From Selaginella tamariscina (lineage: Eukaryota; Streptophyta; Lycopodiopsida; Selaginellales; Selaginellaceae): 64,000 bases of DNA. The stretch lies in NCBI GenBank assembly GCA_003024785.1, contig PUQB01000083.1:601415-665414 (forward strand). The letters are read 5' to 3'. Positions 34,245 to 44,698 of the stretch are shown in pieces (the stretch's first letter is position 1; every line of letters starts with the position of its first letter). The notes below the pieces were generated by a model. It made no database searches and had not been told where the DNA came from. It saw only the letters and a list, made by a program, of their open reading frames with translations. Made by a program: the position numbers and the translations under genes.

Positions 34245-35586
34245 CCACCACAAGAACTGCATCAAATCCACGAGGAGGAAGATCTGTGAGAAAATCCATA
34301 AAAATGGATCTCCGAGCAGAAAGAACAGGAAGAGGATGAAGAAAGACCAGAGGGTGCATGATGAGGCATCTTCGACCTTGTTACAAGTTTACAACTCCGT
34401 ACAAACCTTTCCACAAAACCTCGCAACCCAGGCCACCAATAGTTGCGAGTCACCAACTCCACTGTCTTGGCCACACCAAAATGTCCTGTAACTGGGGTAT
34501 CATGACAATCCTGTACCACACGAGTCCTAGAAATACCAACAGGAACGTACAAGAGACCTTCCGGTACAGAAGTCCATCCTGTATGGCGACAACTTGTAGT
34601 CTGAACGGAAACTGGAGGAAGAGGAACTTGTAATGTCAGGATGAATGTGTAAGAACACATTCTTTGCCAAGTCGTCTATAGCCAACTGCGAACGGACGTC
34701 CTGTAGGAGTGTTGAATTTGCTGGAGCCTGATGAACCTGCAGTGCCGCAAGCCGGAATCGATTAGGACCCAACAACACTTGCCTTTGACAGTCATATGCA
34801 GGATCGCCCGGGATTGGTGCAAGGTAAGAGCGCCTAGACAATGCGTCCACCTTGCCATTTTGAAAACCGGGCCTGTAAACGATGACGAAATCAAAATGTG
34901 ATAGAAACTCCGCCTACCTAGCCTGTCGCCGACTAAGAAACTCGAGCCATTTGAAAATACTCCATGTTCTTGTGATCCATAAGAACTTGTACAGGATGCG
35001 TAGCACCTTCCAGGAAATGTCGCCACTCCTCGAACGAATCCACATGGCCTTGAGTTCCTTGTCATGAATCTCGTAATTGATCTCCGCCAAAAGGAACTTA
35101 CGAAGATGAGAAAAGCTACAGGATGAAGCAACTTGTTGTTCTCCAACTTGTGATAGGACGGATCCTACTGCAAAATTCGAGGCATCTGCTTCAATGAAGA
35201 AAGGACGAGAAGGGTCAAAATGTGCTAAAATTGGAGCTGTCGTGAAGGCATCCTTGAGTGTTGTGAATGCGTGTTCCGCCTTGTCGGACCAAAGAAAACC
35301 CCTGTGTGCTTGGTGAGTTCCGTGAGTGGAAGTACACGCTTGGAGAAGTCCTATATGAACCACCTGTAGAAGTTTGCAAAGCCAAGAAAACATTGTACAT
35401 CTCGTACAGACTTCGGCCTCTTCCACTCCACGATGGTCTTCACCTTGTGCATGTCCATGGAAACGCCAGCAGGAGAGACGATGTAGCCCAAGAATCTACC
35501 GAATCCCTGTTCGAAAAAACACTTCTCCAACTTCGCGTACAGGCCATGCTCGTGAAGCCGCTCTAGAACTAATCGTACATGCTTGT
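34245..35586 (-). mobile_element. Inverted pol fragment of the chromovirus A family
   Basis: This is the reverse complement of about 31262-32596: integrase zinc-binding region, RNase H and RT C-terminus read on the minus strand (VSMDMHKVKTIVEW, PFFIEADASNFAVGSVL, HFGVAKTVELVTRNYWWPG). It differs from the plus copy by scattered substitutions and indels. It abuts the 3' LTR at 34244/34245 and is cut at 35586/35587 by the LTR of element B. It is a truncated second copy, not an intact element. Confidence 0.85.
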
Positions 35587-36139
35587 TGTTAGAGGCCAAA
35601 AATATAGCATGTAGGAACTGCATACATAGGACTTTCCTACGGTGGAGGAATAACTTGTAAGAAAGTAGTAGTAGGAAATATGCTGTGTACAGGAAAAATC
35701 CTACAAGCAGTAGGAAAAATCCTACAGGGTAGGAAGGATCCTACGGTTGCAGGAAGCAGACAGTTATGACAGTTGGAGGAGGAAAGGATTTGGTTAGGGC
35801 AAGGAAGGGCAAGCAAGGGGAAGAAGAGAGAGAGACTATGAAGGCTATGAAGGCTATGGAGAGCAATGCATGAGAGAGAGAGTATCTTTGGGAGAGAAGT
35901 AAGTCTCCACACTTGCTATCTCTTTGTATTCATATAGTAATGCAAGTGCATATTTATGGTGTATTGTGAATGCTTATACATGGCAATGGCCAAAGCAAAA
36001 TCCTATCCTTGACCTTAGAGACGAGATAAGTACATATATAGAGCTCTCTATTGGACGAAATCCCTACACTTTAACTTGCAAAGCTTTTCCTGCGCTGTGA
36101 ACAGTGTTTTTGCACACAAGAAAGTTTTGTATGTTAACA
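35587..36139 (+). mobile_element. 5' LTR of Ty3 element B
   Basis: Starts TGTTAGAGGCCAAAAATATA and ends TTTTGTATGTTAACA. It matches 42848-43376 along its length. TGTTA..TAACA ends. CATGGCGACCACGG follows, with TGGCGACC as a possible tRNA-type primer-binding site 2 bases past the LTR. Confidence 0.9.
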
Positions 36140-36266
36140 CATGGCGACCACGGAGGGATTTCGCCATTGTTGTGGAGGAATTTGTTGAATTCCTAAGTGA
36201 GAAGTGACATAGCTCTGAGAGAAGTAGAGCTTAAGTGAAAAAGAAGTGTGTATATATTGATGATGA
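36140..36266 (+). other. Leader of element B with putative primer-binding site
   Basis: TGGCGACCACGGAGGG at 36142-36157 has the TGG start expected of a tRNA 3'-end complement. The tRNA species is not assigned. Confidence 0.4.
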
Positions 36267-36945
36267 ATGGAGCCTTGGAGGCATCATAATCCTAACTCGT
36301 CTCTAGCAAGAGAGAGAGATAATAGGCAGGCCGAGAGAGAGGCTGCCCGAGCTGAGCAAATAGAGCTTACTAATAGGCAAGAAGCTCTTATAAAACTCAT
36401 TGATCAGATAGGAGAAAGTGCTGCTAAAGGTGTGGAGGATATACAATACGGTGACTATCAAACTGCAGGAGAAGAGGAGTTAGAAGGAACTCCTCGGAGA
36501 ACAGGATTTCCTATTAGACCGGAGGAGTATCTCTTGGAAATTCCCCTCTTGGTGAGGAGGAAGGTGGTAGAGAAACCCACCGAGAAAACCCACCTATTAA
36601 TCTTACTTGTTATACATGTGGAGAGAAAGGACATATATCTCCAAATTGTCCTAAGAATCAGCCTTCCACCTCAAACAATGCTCCCAAGAGAGAGCTTGGA
36701 GCTCGGTTCATTGATGTGGACGAGAATGAGTTAGAAACCATCCTGCCGTGAGAGCAGTAATCTGTACAAAAAGGAATATATGTCAGAAACAGGAATATCT
36801 TCCAACAGAAGAAGGAAATTCTGTGTATTCATTGCGGGATAGTACGCAAACAATGGGAGAGATGGACACTCATCTCCAAGAACGAGATCTCCCTAAGTAT
36901 ATCTCAGATGATGATACACACCGACGGATATACCTAAAGATCTAA
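36267..36945 (+). pseudogene. Gag of element B (frameshifted)
   Basis: The ORF starting MEPWRHHNPNSSLARE is charged and contains a likely coiled-coil (EREAARAEQIELTNRQEAL). A CCHC zinc knuckle, CYTCGEKGHISPNC (36608-36649), lies in another frame, so the ORF at 36267-36734 is shifted before the knuckle. A further open segment runs to 36945. The short length compared with usual gag proteins suggests deletion of most of the capsid region. Confidence 0.65.
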
Positions 36946-37826
36946 AAAATAACTGATTCTATTTTAGGGAAGAATATTCAAAAGAAAAAGAATATTCCTG
37001 TAAAACAGAGTAACCCTAGAAAACAAAGTATTCATGTGAAATGGATTCAGGATGACGTGGCAGAATCAATGGCTCAAAGTGCATTGAGCCAAGAAATTAC
37101 AATCACATTGGGACAATTAATACATATTGCCCCATATATTAAAAATCAAATCTTGGAAATGTTGAACATTGTTCCAAAATCCTTACCTTCATATACAGGA
37201 AATGAAATTCACCGAGTAGAAAAACATTATGAAAAAGAAGGTGATTATGATGGGTATGTGCCCAATATTACTGTATATATTGGTAAAAACAAGATAAAAG
37301 AAGTCCTTATGATAGAGGCTAGGAGTTAATTTTATTGAGGAACATGCTTGTAAGAAAATGGGTTTAGGACCCATTGAGCCTGCTCCTTTTAATTTAAAAA
37401 TGGCAGACCAGAGAAGTGTCAAGCCTACATGTATAGTGAGAGGAGTGACTATATCTATAAAGGGTCTTAAATATAAAGTGTCCCTTATTGTCCTCCAAAT
37501 GGAAGGAAAAGATACTGTATATACTATGTTATTAGTTAGGCCTTGGCTGAAAACTGCTAAAGTTATACAGGATTGGGGAACAGGAAAGATGACGTTGGGA
37601 GAAGGAGAAGGAAAACGGGTGATATACAATCATACTAAAAGGTATGTTAAAAAGGAAAACAGACCTCTTATTTTAGAAGGATATGACTGGTTTAATGGCT
37701 TAGACAATCAGGAAGAAGTAGAAATCCTGAAAGCATATCCTGACTTAAAGTCCTGACGGATATAGACTTAAATGTAGTGCTGAAAGGAAAAAAACTGTTT
37801 AGTAGAAGGAAGAAGATAGGCCCAGA
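36946..37826 (+). pseudogene. Protease region of element B
   Basis: ITITLGQLIHIAPYIKNQI and VYIGKNKIKEVLMIE (37096-37316) lead to the retropepsin site. The expected D-S/G-G motif is altered (ATAGAGGCTAGGAGT encodes IEARS) and a stop follows. Another frame continues with FIEEHACKKMGLGPIEPAP (37329-37385) and GKMTLGEGEGK. Both active-site change and frame change imply inactivity. Confidence 0.65.
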
Positions 37827-38712
37827 TTGCAGGAAAAGTTCTATAAGGCAATCCTATATGAGATTGATTTACAGGAACAGCCTGCAGAGTATACATATGT
37901 GTATACTACAGACCCTTTGCAGCAAGTGAATATAGGTACAGAAAATGAACCTAAAAACCTATTCATTGCTCAGGAATTAGATAAAGAATTCCGGGAAAAA
38001 GGATTGAACTTGCTTCAAAAATATCAGGATGTTTTTGCCTGGTCCTATAAAGATCTTAAAGGCATACCTCCTGAATTGTGTACACACACTATACAATTAT
38101 TACAGGAAGTGAGCCTGTGAAACAGAGAGCATATAGGATGAATCCTAATTATGCACAATGTGAAGGAGGAGATAGATAAGCTGTTAAGTGTAGGTTTTAT
38201 TTATCCTATACAGGGTGCACAATGGTTATCACCACTTGTGATTGTTCCTAAAAAGAATGGAAAGTTGAGAGTATGTGTAAACTATAAAAGTTAAATGATG
38301 CCACAAGAAGGATGTTTTTCCTATCCCGTTTACAGAAGAAATGTTGGATAGTGTGGCGGACATGAGATGTATTCCTTTATGGATGGATTCTCAGGATATA
38401 ACCAGATTCTAGTAGCTCCGAGGACCAACATAAAACAGCTTTTATAAGTCCATGGGGGCATATGCATATAAAGTTATGCCATTTGGCTTATGTAATGCAC
38501 CTTTTACTTTCCAAAGGATCATAACTGATACCTTTAGGGAATATTTATTGGATTTTATGAAAGTTTTTATGGATGATTTTAGTATATATAGTGATAAAGA
38601 GAATCATCTTTATTGTTTAGAAAGGTGTTTTCAGAAATGTAAGCAAAATCAGGTTGCTTTAAATCCTGAGAAATGTAATTTTTTTATAAAATCATCCTAC
38701 ATCCTTCCATAA
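37827..38712 (+). pseudogene. Reverse transcriptase, N-terminal part, of element B
   Basis: LLQKYQDVFAWSYKDLKGIP (38010-38069), then in other frames KEEIDKLLSVGFIYPIQGAQ (about 38161-38220), LVIVPKKNGKLRVCVNY, MPFGLCNAPFTFQRI (38473-38520) and the catalytic VFMDDFSIYSD (38560-38592). At 38712 the RT breaks off after CNFFIKSSYILP. The rest of RT continues on the opposite strand at 39744-39564. Confidence 0.8.
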
Positions 38713-39744
38713 TGTAGGCCATCATAACCCAGCCTGTAATATTTTCCTTGCAGTTATTTCCTCTGCAAAATGCCCTCCTGCTAGACCCACATGGGCCTCT
38801 TTCAGGATATCCATAACCTTAAAAGGTTCCACCCAACGTCTTAACACTCCATCTTGACTAGTCTTATATAGCTTTCCTCCCACCAAAGAATAACGTCGTG
38901 TCCTCACGACAAATAACTTTTTCTAATCATTAGTCTCATAGGATGTGGAACTAGTTCAGTCGACAAATAAACTTTTATGTCATCCATCCATGTAGGAGGA
39001 ATACGCACATGAAACAAATGTGCATCAGGAAAGTCATATATACTGGATTGGAACTTCTCCTGTCTTAATGCGGCTCAAATGGTCAGCCTATTCATGTTGC
39101 TTACCGGGCTTATGTATTATTTGAAAATCATACTCCTGTAATAGGAGAAACCATCTAGCTAGACGTCCTATTAGGATTGGCTTATTTAAAAGATGTAACA
39201 AAGCCTTATGATTTACAAAGATTTTGACTTTATTAGCTAATAAATAATGTTTAAATTTATGAATTGTATACACCATTCCTAAAGCTTCTTTTTTTGTGGT
39301 AGTATAGTTTACCTTTATCGGTGTTAATCTGCGACTTGCATAGTAGATAGGACGATCCTTTTCATCTTCCTACGTTTGTGTAAGTATAGCTCCTATTGCA
39401 ATGTCTGAGACATCAACCTGCACATGAAATTCCCTGTCCCATTTAGGATTCACTAATATAGGTGTTGTTACTAAAAATTTCCATAATGTATCAAAAGCTT
39501 CCTGACATGCAGGAGTCCAATCGTAAGATTTTCTTGCCTTTAAAAGGTCAGTTAAAGGTCTGGCTATTTGGGCATAATTCTTAATAAACCTCTAGGGTAG
39601 CCAATCTTTCCTAAAAACCGCCTTAATTCTTTTAGATCCTGTGGTGGTTGTAAGGTAAGTATAACTTTAACCTTATCTTGATCCACTAGGATTCCTTCCT
39701 CACTCACTACATGTCCTAAGAGAACTCCGATTTCTGTAGGAAAT
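38713..39744 (-). mobile_element. Inverted pol block 1 of element B (RT end, RNase H, IN zinc half)
   Basis: On the minus strand, in order: GVLLGHVVSEEGILVDQDKV (39730-39670; RT C-terminus), RNase H (VNHKALLHLLNKP, RLARWFLLLQEYDFQIIHKP, 39276-39088) and the first half of the integrase zinc finger (AHVGLAGGHFAEEITARKIL, 38790-38730). Flipping this block would put RT, RNase H and integrase in normal order between the plus-strand segments ending at 38712 and starting at 39745. The internal order is intact, so this is a single inversion. Confidence 0.75.
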
Positions 39745-39870
39745 GTGATAAGTGCCAAAGATCACATATACCACCTAAGAAACAGATATATCCTCTAAAT
39801 CCTATCCTACCATTAGAACCTTTTTAAAGGTGGGGAATGGATTTTATAGGATCTATAAATCTATAAATGA
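39745..39870 (+). pseudogene. Integrase zinc finger second half and core start, element B
   Basis: Plus-strand sequence reads CDKCQRSHIPPKK (39747-39785) and, with a frame change near 39834, the core start GMDFIGSI (about 39836-39860), matching the CxxC half of the HHCC finger and the first catalytic Asp region. It lies between two inverted blocks. Confidence 0.65.
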
Positions 39871-40620
39871 CACTTCATACCTTCTCAATTTATTTATGTT
39901 TACCCTTTCTTGCATTCCGTCACTTGTTAGGGTTTTAACATTTACCACACCTTCCTCACTTATCTCCTTGACTTTAAATGGACCTAACCATTTCATTTTT
40001 AATTATCATGTGGTTTATCAACACTTCCTCTATACCACAAGATCAAATCTCCTTCTCTTATATCATGCTTTTTTCTTTTCCTATTATACCAGGCTCTCCT
40101 TCTTTTCTGAATTGCCTATACATCCATAAAGCATATAATCTTATTTCATCCAGTTTTTTTAATTCCTATAGCCTACGTTGTAAGGATTCTTGCTCACCTA
40201 AATTATGCTTTACACAATTTTTAGAGATGGCACAATATATTCAACAGGAGTTATTGCCTCAAGTCCATATGCTAACTTAAAAGGCGTCATTCCTATTTCA
40301 ACCTTATAGGCTGTCCTGTAAGCCCACAAGACTTCAGGAAGTCTTTCATCCCAGTCTTTTCCATTTTCTAAATCACTTTCCTTAAAACATTCTTAAGAAC
40401 TTTGTTTGTGGACTCAGCTTGACGAGGATAATAAGGTGTAGATTTCTTATGTTTTATGACGAACTCTTCCATAAGTGTTTGAATTGTTTCATTAATAAAG
40501 TGTTTTCCTCTATCACTTATGATTTCCTTAGGAATTCCATAACGCACTATAATCATATTATATATAGCACGAGCTGTATTATAAACATTAGCTTTCCTCA
40601 ATATTCTATATGATATTCCA
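39871..40620 (-). mobile_element. Inverted pol block 2 of element B (integrase core)
   Basis: Minus-strand integrase core: LRKANVYNTARAIYNMIIVR (40600-40540), GIPKEIISDRGKHFINET (40535-40485), STPYYPRQAESTNKVL (40440-40395), WDERLPEVLWAYRTA (about 40350-40310) and GMTPFKLAYG. About 25 residues between the core start on the plus strand and this block are absent. It is a second inversion, adjacent to the first but separated by the 39745-39870 segment. Confidence 0.75.
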
Positions 40621-40747
40621 ATACACTTGAAAATCAGCGCCAAACCTAGATCTAGGGTTTGTAGCTTCTTTCTTCGCGGATATTGCAGGAAGAAAGAACA
40701 CGCTTGTGGTGAAAAATTGCTGATCTTTACATAAGGCGGCTGAGAAT

Positions 40748-42820
40748 TTGACATGTGACCACTTTACAGTCATGTTGACGGGCTGGGAGATCAATCCAGA
40801 GCTGGAGAAAGCTCTTGAGGGATTGGGTCTTGAGAAGTATGCTCATCTTCTAGTGCAAGTAAATCCTGATGCGCTACAGTGCTATCATTTTATTATGATG
40901 GCGGAAAAGATGGTTGGAGACAATTTTCTTGCATATGCCAAAGGAAGGATGTTGATTAAAAGAAGGCAATCGCGGAGGTATTTCGGCTGCCATTAGGAGA
41001 AGGAGAGTTGGAGGTAGACAAGAAGAATTTAGATCTCTATCTGAAAGAGGGGAGGCAATACAATAGCAAGCTTGGCTTGCATGTGGCGATCTTGAGGAGG
41101 AAGTAGAGCTCGTGGTCAATTTTCTGGTGAACTCTTTTGAGTTCAGACTCTCTTCGACTACAGCCTTCAAGACAGTTATGTCGCTGTATGATGCGCTTAA
41201 GACGGGGAAGTGTGCAGGAGTTGCACGATATCTCCTCAGAAACTGGGGGAGTATGTTTTTACTGCTCAAGAGAAGGAGATACAGCAGAAGGAGTCTCCAA
41301 TGATTGCATTGGCGTGGATACAGTCACTTGTGAATCATGTGATGGAGTGTGGAGAGGAAGTCGAGGAGCAGGAGTATGCTAGTAAGTTGCAAAGGTGCTC
41401 ACACCCAAGACAGGCTGGTAGGAAAGAAGGTATAGGAAGTGGCTAGTGGGAAGCGTCAGGAGAGTACCAAGGTGATGAAGACACCACCGGGGAAGAAACA
41501 AAAGATATCACGAGTGATGCCTATGCGGAAGTCCGTGCGGAAGGGAAAGACGAAGCCCGGGCGGAGAGTATCCATTTGGATGATGAGGATTCAACATGAA
41601 CAGGAGAAGAGGAAGAGGAAGAGCACTCTGAACAGGTTTTGAGGGTGAAGCCACTGAAAACTAGAGAGCCACAGAAGGTGGGGCAACATCCGGAGCAGAA
41701 GACGTTGGAAGAAGTGGTACAGATGGAGCTAGAGAAGCCACATGAACAAGTACCAACGACTCAGACAAAACTAGCAGAGGATAAGCCAAAAGAGCAGTCG
41801 CAAGATAGGATGTCTGGGTACACAATAAGAAAGAGAAGTCGCCAGAGTTGCGGGAGATGACAAAGGAGGAGCTACCAACAATGGAGACAGGGAAATCAGT
41901 AGAGCAATCACCGGAGCAGTTAGGGAATAAGGGAAAGGAGATTCCCAAGGATATTCTAGGAATAGGCAACTGCAGTTTTGTTGCAGTTACCAACAGGGCA
42001 AACTCAATCACCAAGTGAAGGCATGGGACGTGTTCCAATGACATGGCAGCCATGGTTCAACCGTGGAGCGGCAGGGCATTCCCCAAGAGGCAGAGGTATG
42101 TTTGCATGAGGAGGGTATCCTATGCATCAAGCAGGTGGGGGAATGACTCATTGCTACGAAGCTGTGGCTGAAGAAATGGCAACGGAGTTTATGGAGCCAG
42201 GGACGTTCACGGATGGTGGTAAGCATCGGAAATCCTTCAGACATGAGGAAGTGCCTATGGAGGTTGAGGTACAGCTGGCGCAGGTTTTGTCTCGATGCAG
42301 CAAGAGATACTAGACAAATCGGCAAAGGTGAGTTCAGCATCGCAGGATGTACCACAATTGGCTTCAACGTTGTACAACCAGTTTGTGAATATGGGGTATA
42401 CAGTGAAGGACAGAGCAGAGATTCGGAGGTTGATTGCAGAAGCGGTGGAGGCAATGATAATGCCGAAGATTAACACCATGCAGGCTACAGTTAGCAGAAT
42501 GGAGCACGACCGGTGAAGGCAAGGACTCCTAGTCCTACAGTTCTTGAGAGCAAGCCTGTGAGTGTTTCAGAACCTATGCCGATGGCGCAGAAGATAATCA
42601 GACACAAGAACTCCGACATGAGGAGCACTCTTGACAGTGTTGGGGGAGGAACTTCAGCGACTGCAAGTGGAGAACCAGGGTCTCCGACTGCAAGTGGCAT
42701 CCATGGCGCAGGAAATGGAGAAGATAAAGACGGAGTTTGTGAGGTACAAGGAGGAATACGAGACAGAGTATCCTGAGGAGCCGCAGGAGAATGAGGGTGC
42801 AGGACAGGTGCAGTGAGGAC
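40748..42820 (+). pseudogene. Extra ORF between pol and the 3' LTR of element B
   Basis: A plus-strand coding region in several frames starts MTCDHFTVMLTGWEINPELE, continues with VVNFLVNSFEFRLSSTTAFK and AVMSLYDALKTGKCAGVAR-like helical sequence (41112-41250), then a long acidic/basic low-complexity part (DEEHEEQ and KP-rich, 41450-41860), a Gly/Arg/Met patch (about 42020-42130), and ends with a strong coiled-coil, EELQRLQVENQGLRLQVASM (42643-42702). The family is not recognised. It may be a structural or nucleic-acid-binding accessory protein. Its place matches that of extra 3' ORFs known in some plant Ty3 elements. Confidence 0.5.
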
Positions 42821-42847
42821 ACTGCAAAGATTCAAGGTGGGGAATAG

Positions 42848-43376
42848 TGTTAGAGGCCAAAAATATAGCATGTAGGAACTGCATAGGACTTTCCTACGGT
42901 GGAGAAGTAACTTGTAGGAAAGTAGTAGTAAGAAATATCTTGTGTACAGGAAAAATCCTACGACAGTAGGAAAATCTTACAGGGTAGGAAGGATCCTACG
43001 TTGTAGGAAGCAGACAATTATGACGGTTGGAGGAGGACAGGATTGGTTAGGGCAAGCTAGGGCAAGAAGGGGAGAGACTATGAAGGCAAGGGAGGCTATG
43101 GAGAGCAATGCATGAGAGAGAGAGTATCTTTGGGAGAGAAGTAAGTCTCCACACTTGCTATCTCTTGTATTCATATAGTAATGCAAGTGCATGTTTATGG
43201 TGTATTGTGAATGCTTATACATGGCAATGGCCAAAGCAAAATCCTATCCTTGACTTTAGAGACGAGATAAATACATATATAAAGCTCTTTATTGGACGAA
43301 ATCCCTTACTTTAACTAGCAAAGCTTTTCTGTTGTGAACAATGATTTCTGACACATGAAAGTTTTGCATGTTAACA
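42848..43376 (+). mobile_element. 3' LTR of element B
   Basis: Starts TGTTAGAGGCCAAAAATATA right after a purine-rich AAGGTGGGGAATAG tract and ends TTGCATGTTAACA. It is 529 bp versus 553 bp for the 5' LTR, differing by small indels. No 5-bp target duplication is evident between 35582-35586 and 43377-43381. Confidence 0.9.
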
Positions 43377-43564
43377 GGGCCGTAAGTTTATGAGGTTTGG
43401 CACGACATTTAACTCAATCCTCCAGAAATGGTACACGTGCAATGGTTGAAGCATTTTGTGCAATGGAAACAAGTTGTGCCGTCTACAAATCCACTAGTGC
43501 CTCCTCCGATGCACATCTACTAGAGAACCCTAGCCAACTTGCATCCTTCCGAAAGAGGGGATAA
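43377..43564 (+). pseudogene. 3' end of another Ty3-type pol
   Basis: HVQWLKHFVQWKQVVPSTNP-like sequence (about 43426-43485) resembles an integrase C-terminal tail. It is followed by a purine tract AAAGAGGGGATAA and TGTAAGATCC (43565), which looks like an LTR start. It is a remnant of a third Ty3 element that lies mostly outside or is deleted. Confidence 0.4.
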
Positions 43565-43763
43565 TGTAAGATCCATGTATATAAAAGTACAGTTGCATGT
43601 GTACATATTATTATTAGCATAATGGGTTTTTATAACACTCGGTCCTATATCAAAGTTAGGATTCTTAACTAATCGATATACACATTTCTATTTCTGAACT
43701 CTCATTACAAAATTAATTCTTTATATATACAAGTTTCAACTCCCTCGTAAATAATCCACTACA

Positions 43764-43799
<36 letters not shown>

Positions 43800-44379
43800 A
43801 TACGTGTGTGTATATATAAGACAAATTTAATATTTCAATTAACATGAAAAAATTTATGTGTTTTATCTGTGTTTCTTCAATTAGTACAAATAATAAAAAT
43901 TTATGCTCAACTTTAATAAGTAATTTTTTTTTAAATTAAAAGTTTTATATGAATAAAGTTTCACATTTTAAAATGAGAATGATCGTTTTCCTTAGCATCA
44001 CGTCTGTAGTTCCAAAATATCACGTATAATTAATTAATAAACATTGTATGCACAATATAAAGTATTCACATATAATTAGTAATTAGCATTTATAATTAAC
44101 TTAATAAGAAAGCTTTTCTTCCTACCGTACATGTTTTGATGAAAAGAATATACCATGTACGTAAAAGCTAAGATGCTTTCTCCACTTACAAAAAGACTAG
44201 TAATTATTTTCATGCTCACACACACAAATGTATATACATATCAATGGTTTCTTTTTCTTTTTAAAATTCAAAAGCACATTTATACAGCTGTTTCCCAACA
44301 ACACACACGCACACACGCGCACACACACACTTAACACGATCACTATACAAATAGATGGCAAATCCTGCAAATGTTGAAC
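43565..44379. other. AT-rich DNA, possible LTR start and (TA)n
   Basis: TGTAAGATCCATG at 43565 may begin an LTR, but no partner copy is in the window. (TA)n runs at 43767-43795 and CA/CG dinucleotide repeats at 44302-44330. No gene. Confidence 0.4.
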
Positions 44380-44604
44380 ATGGGGCGAACTTCGAAGTTC
44401 TTACTCTTGGCATTGCTGTGTGTGATTGTCTTCCCAGTTGTATGCAAATCCGGTAGGGGCGGTCACACTGGCCGTCCAGAGGATGGTAAGACTTCAAAAA
44501 TGGTGCTTTCTTGCTCAATTCATGGGAAGCTCTTATGCAAATCATATATGGAAGTCTTCTCTATTTGGTTGCTATGTAGATCCTACAGTTTACTTGTTTT
44601 CTAA
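44380..44604 (+). CDS. Small secreted-protein exon, uncharacterised
   Basis: Start ATG at 44380 gives MGRTSKFLLLALLCVIVFPV, a clear N-terminal signal peptide, then VCKSGRGGHTGRPED. GGTAAGAC at 44483 is a good splice donor, so the open frame beyond it to 44604 may be intron read-through. It could be the first exon of a secreted protein whose remaining exons were lost when the PPR gene region was formed. No homology recognised. Confidence 0.35.
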   Translation: MGRTSKFLLLALLCVIVFPVVCKSGRGGHTGRPEDGKTSKMVLSCSIHGKLLCKSYMEVFSIWLLCRSYSLLVF

Positions 44605-44698
44605 ATAAACATTGCTACATCGTTACATGTATAAAATTTATAGAATTTAATATTATTTAAGTTATGTATAAGTTTACACACACACACGCCCACGCACC

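Noticed and set aside
35582-43381. Target-site duplication of element B
   Set aside because: The five bases on each side (CTTGT and GGGCC) do not match, so none is claimed.
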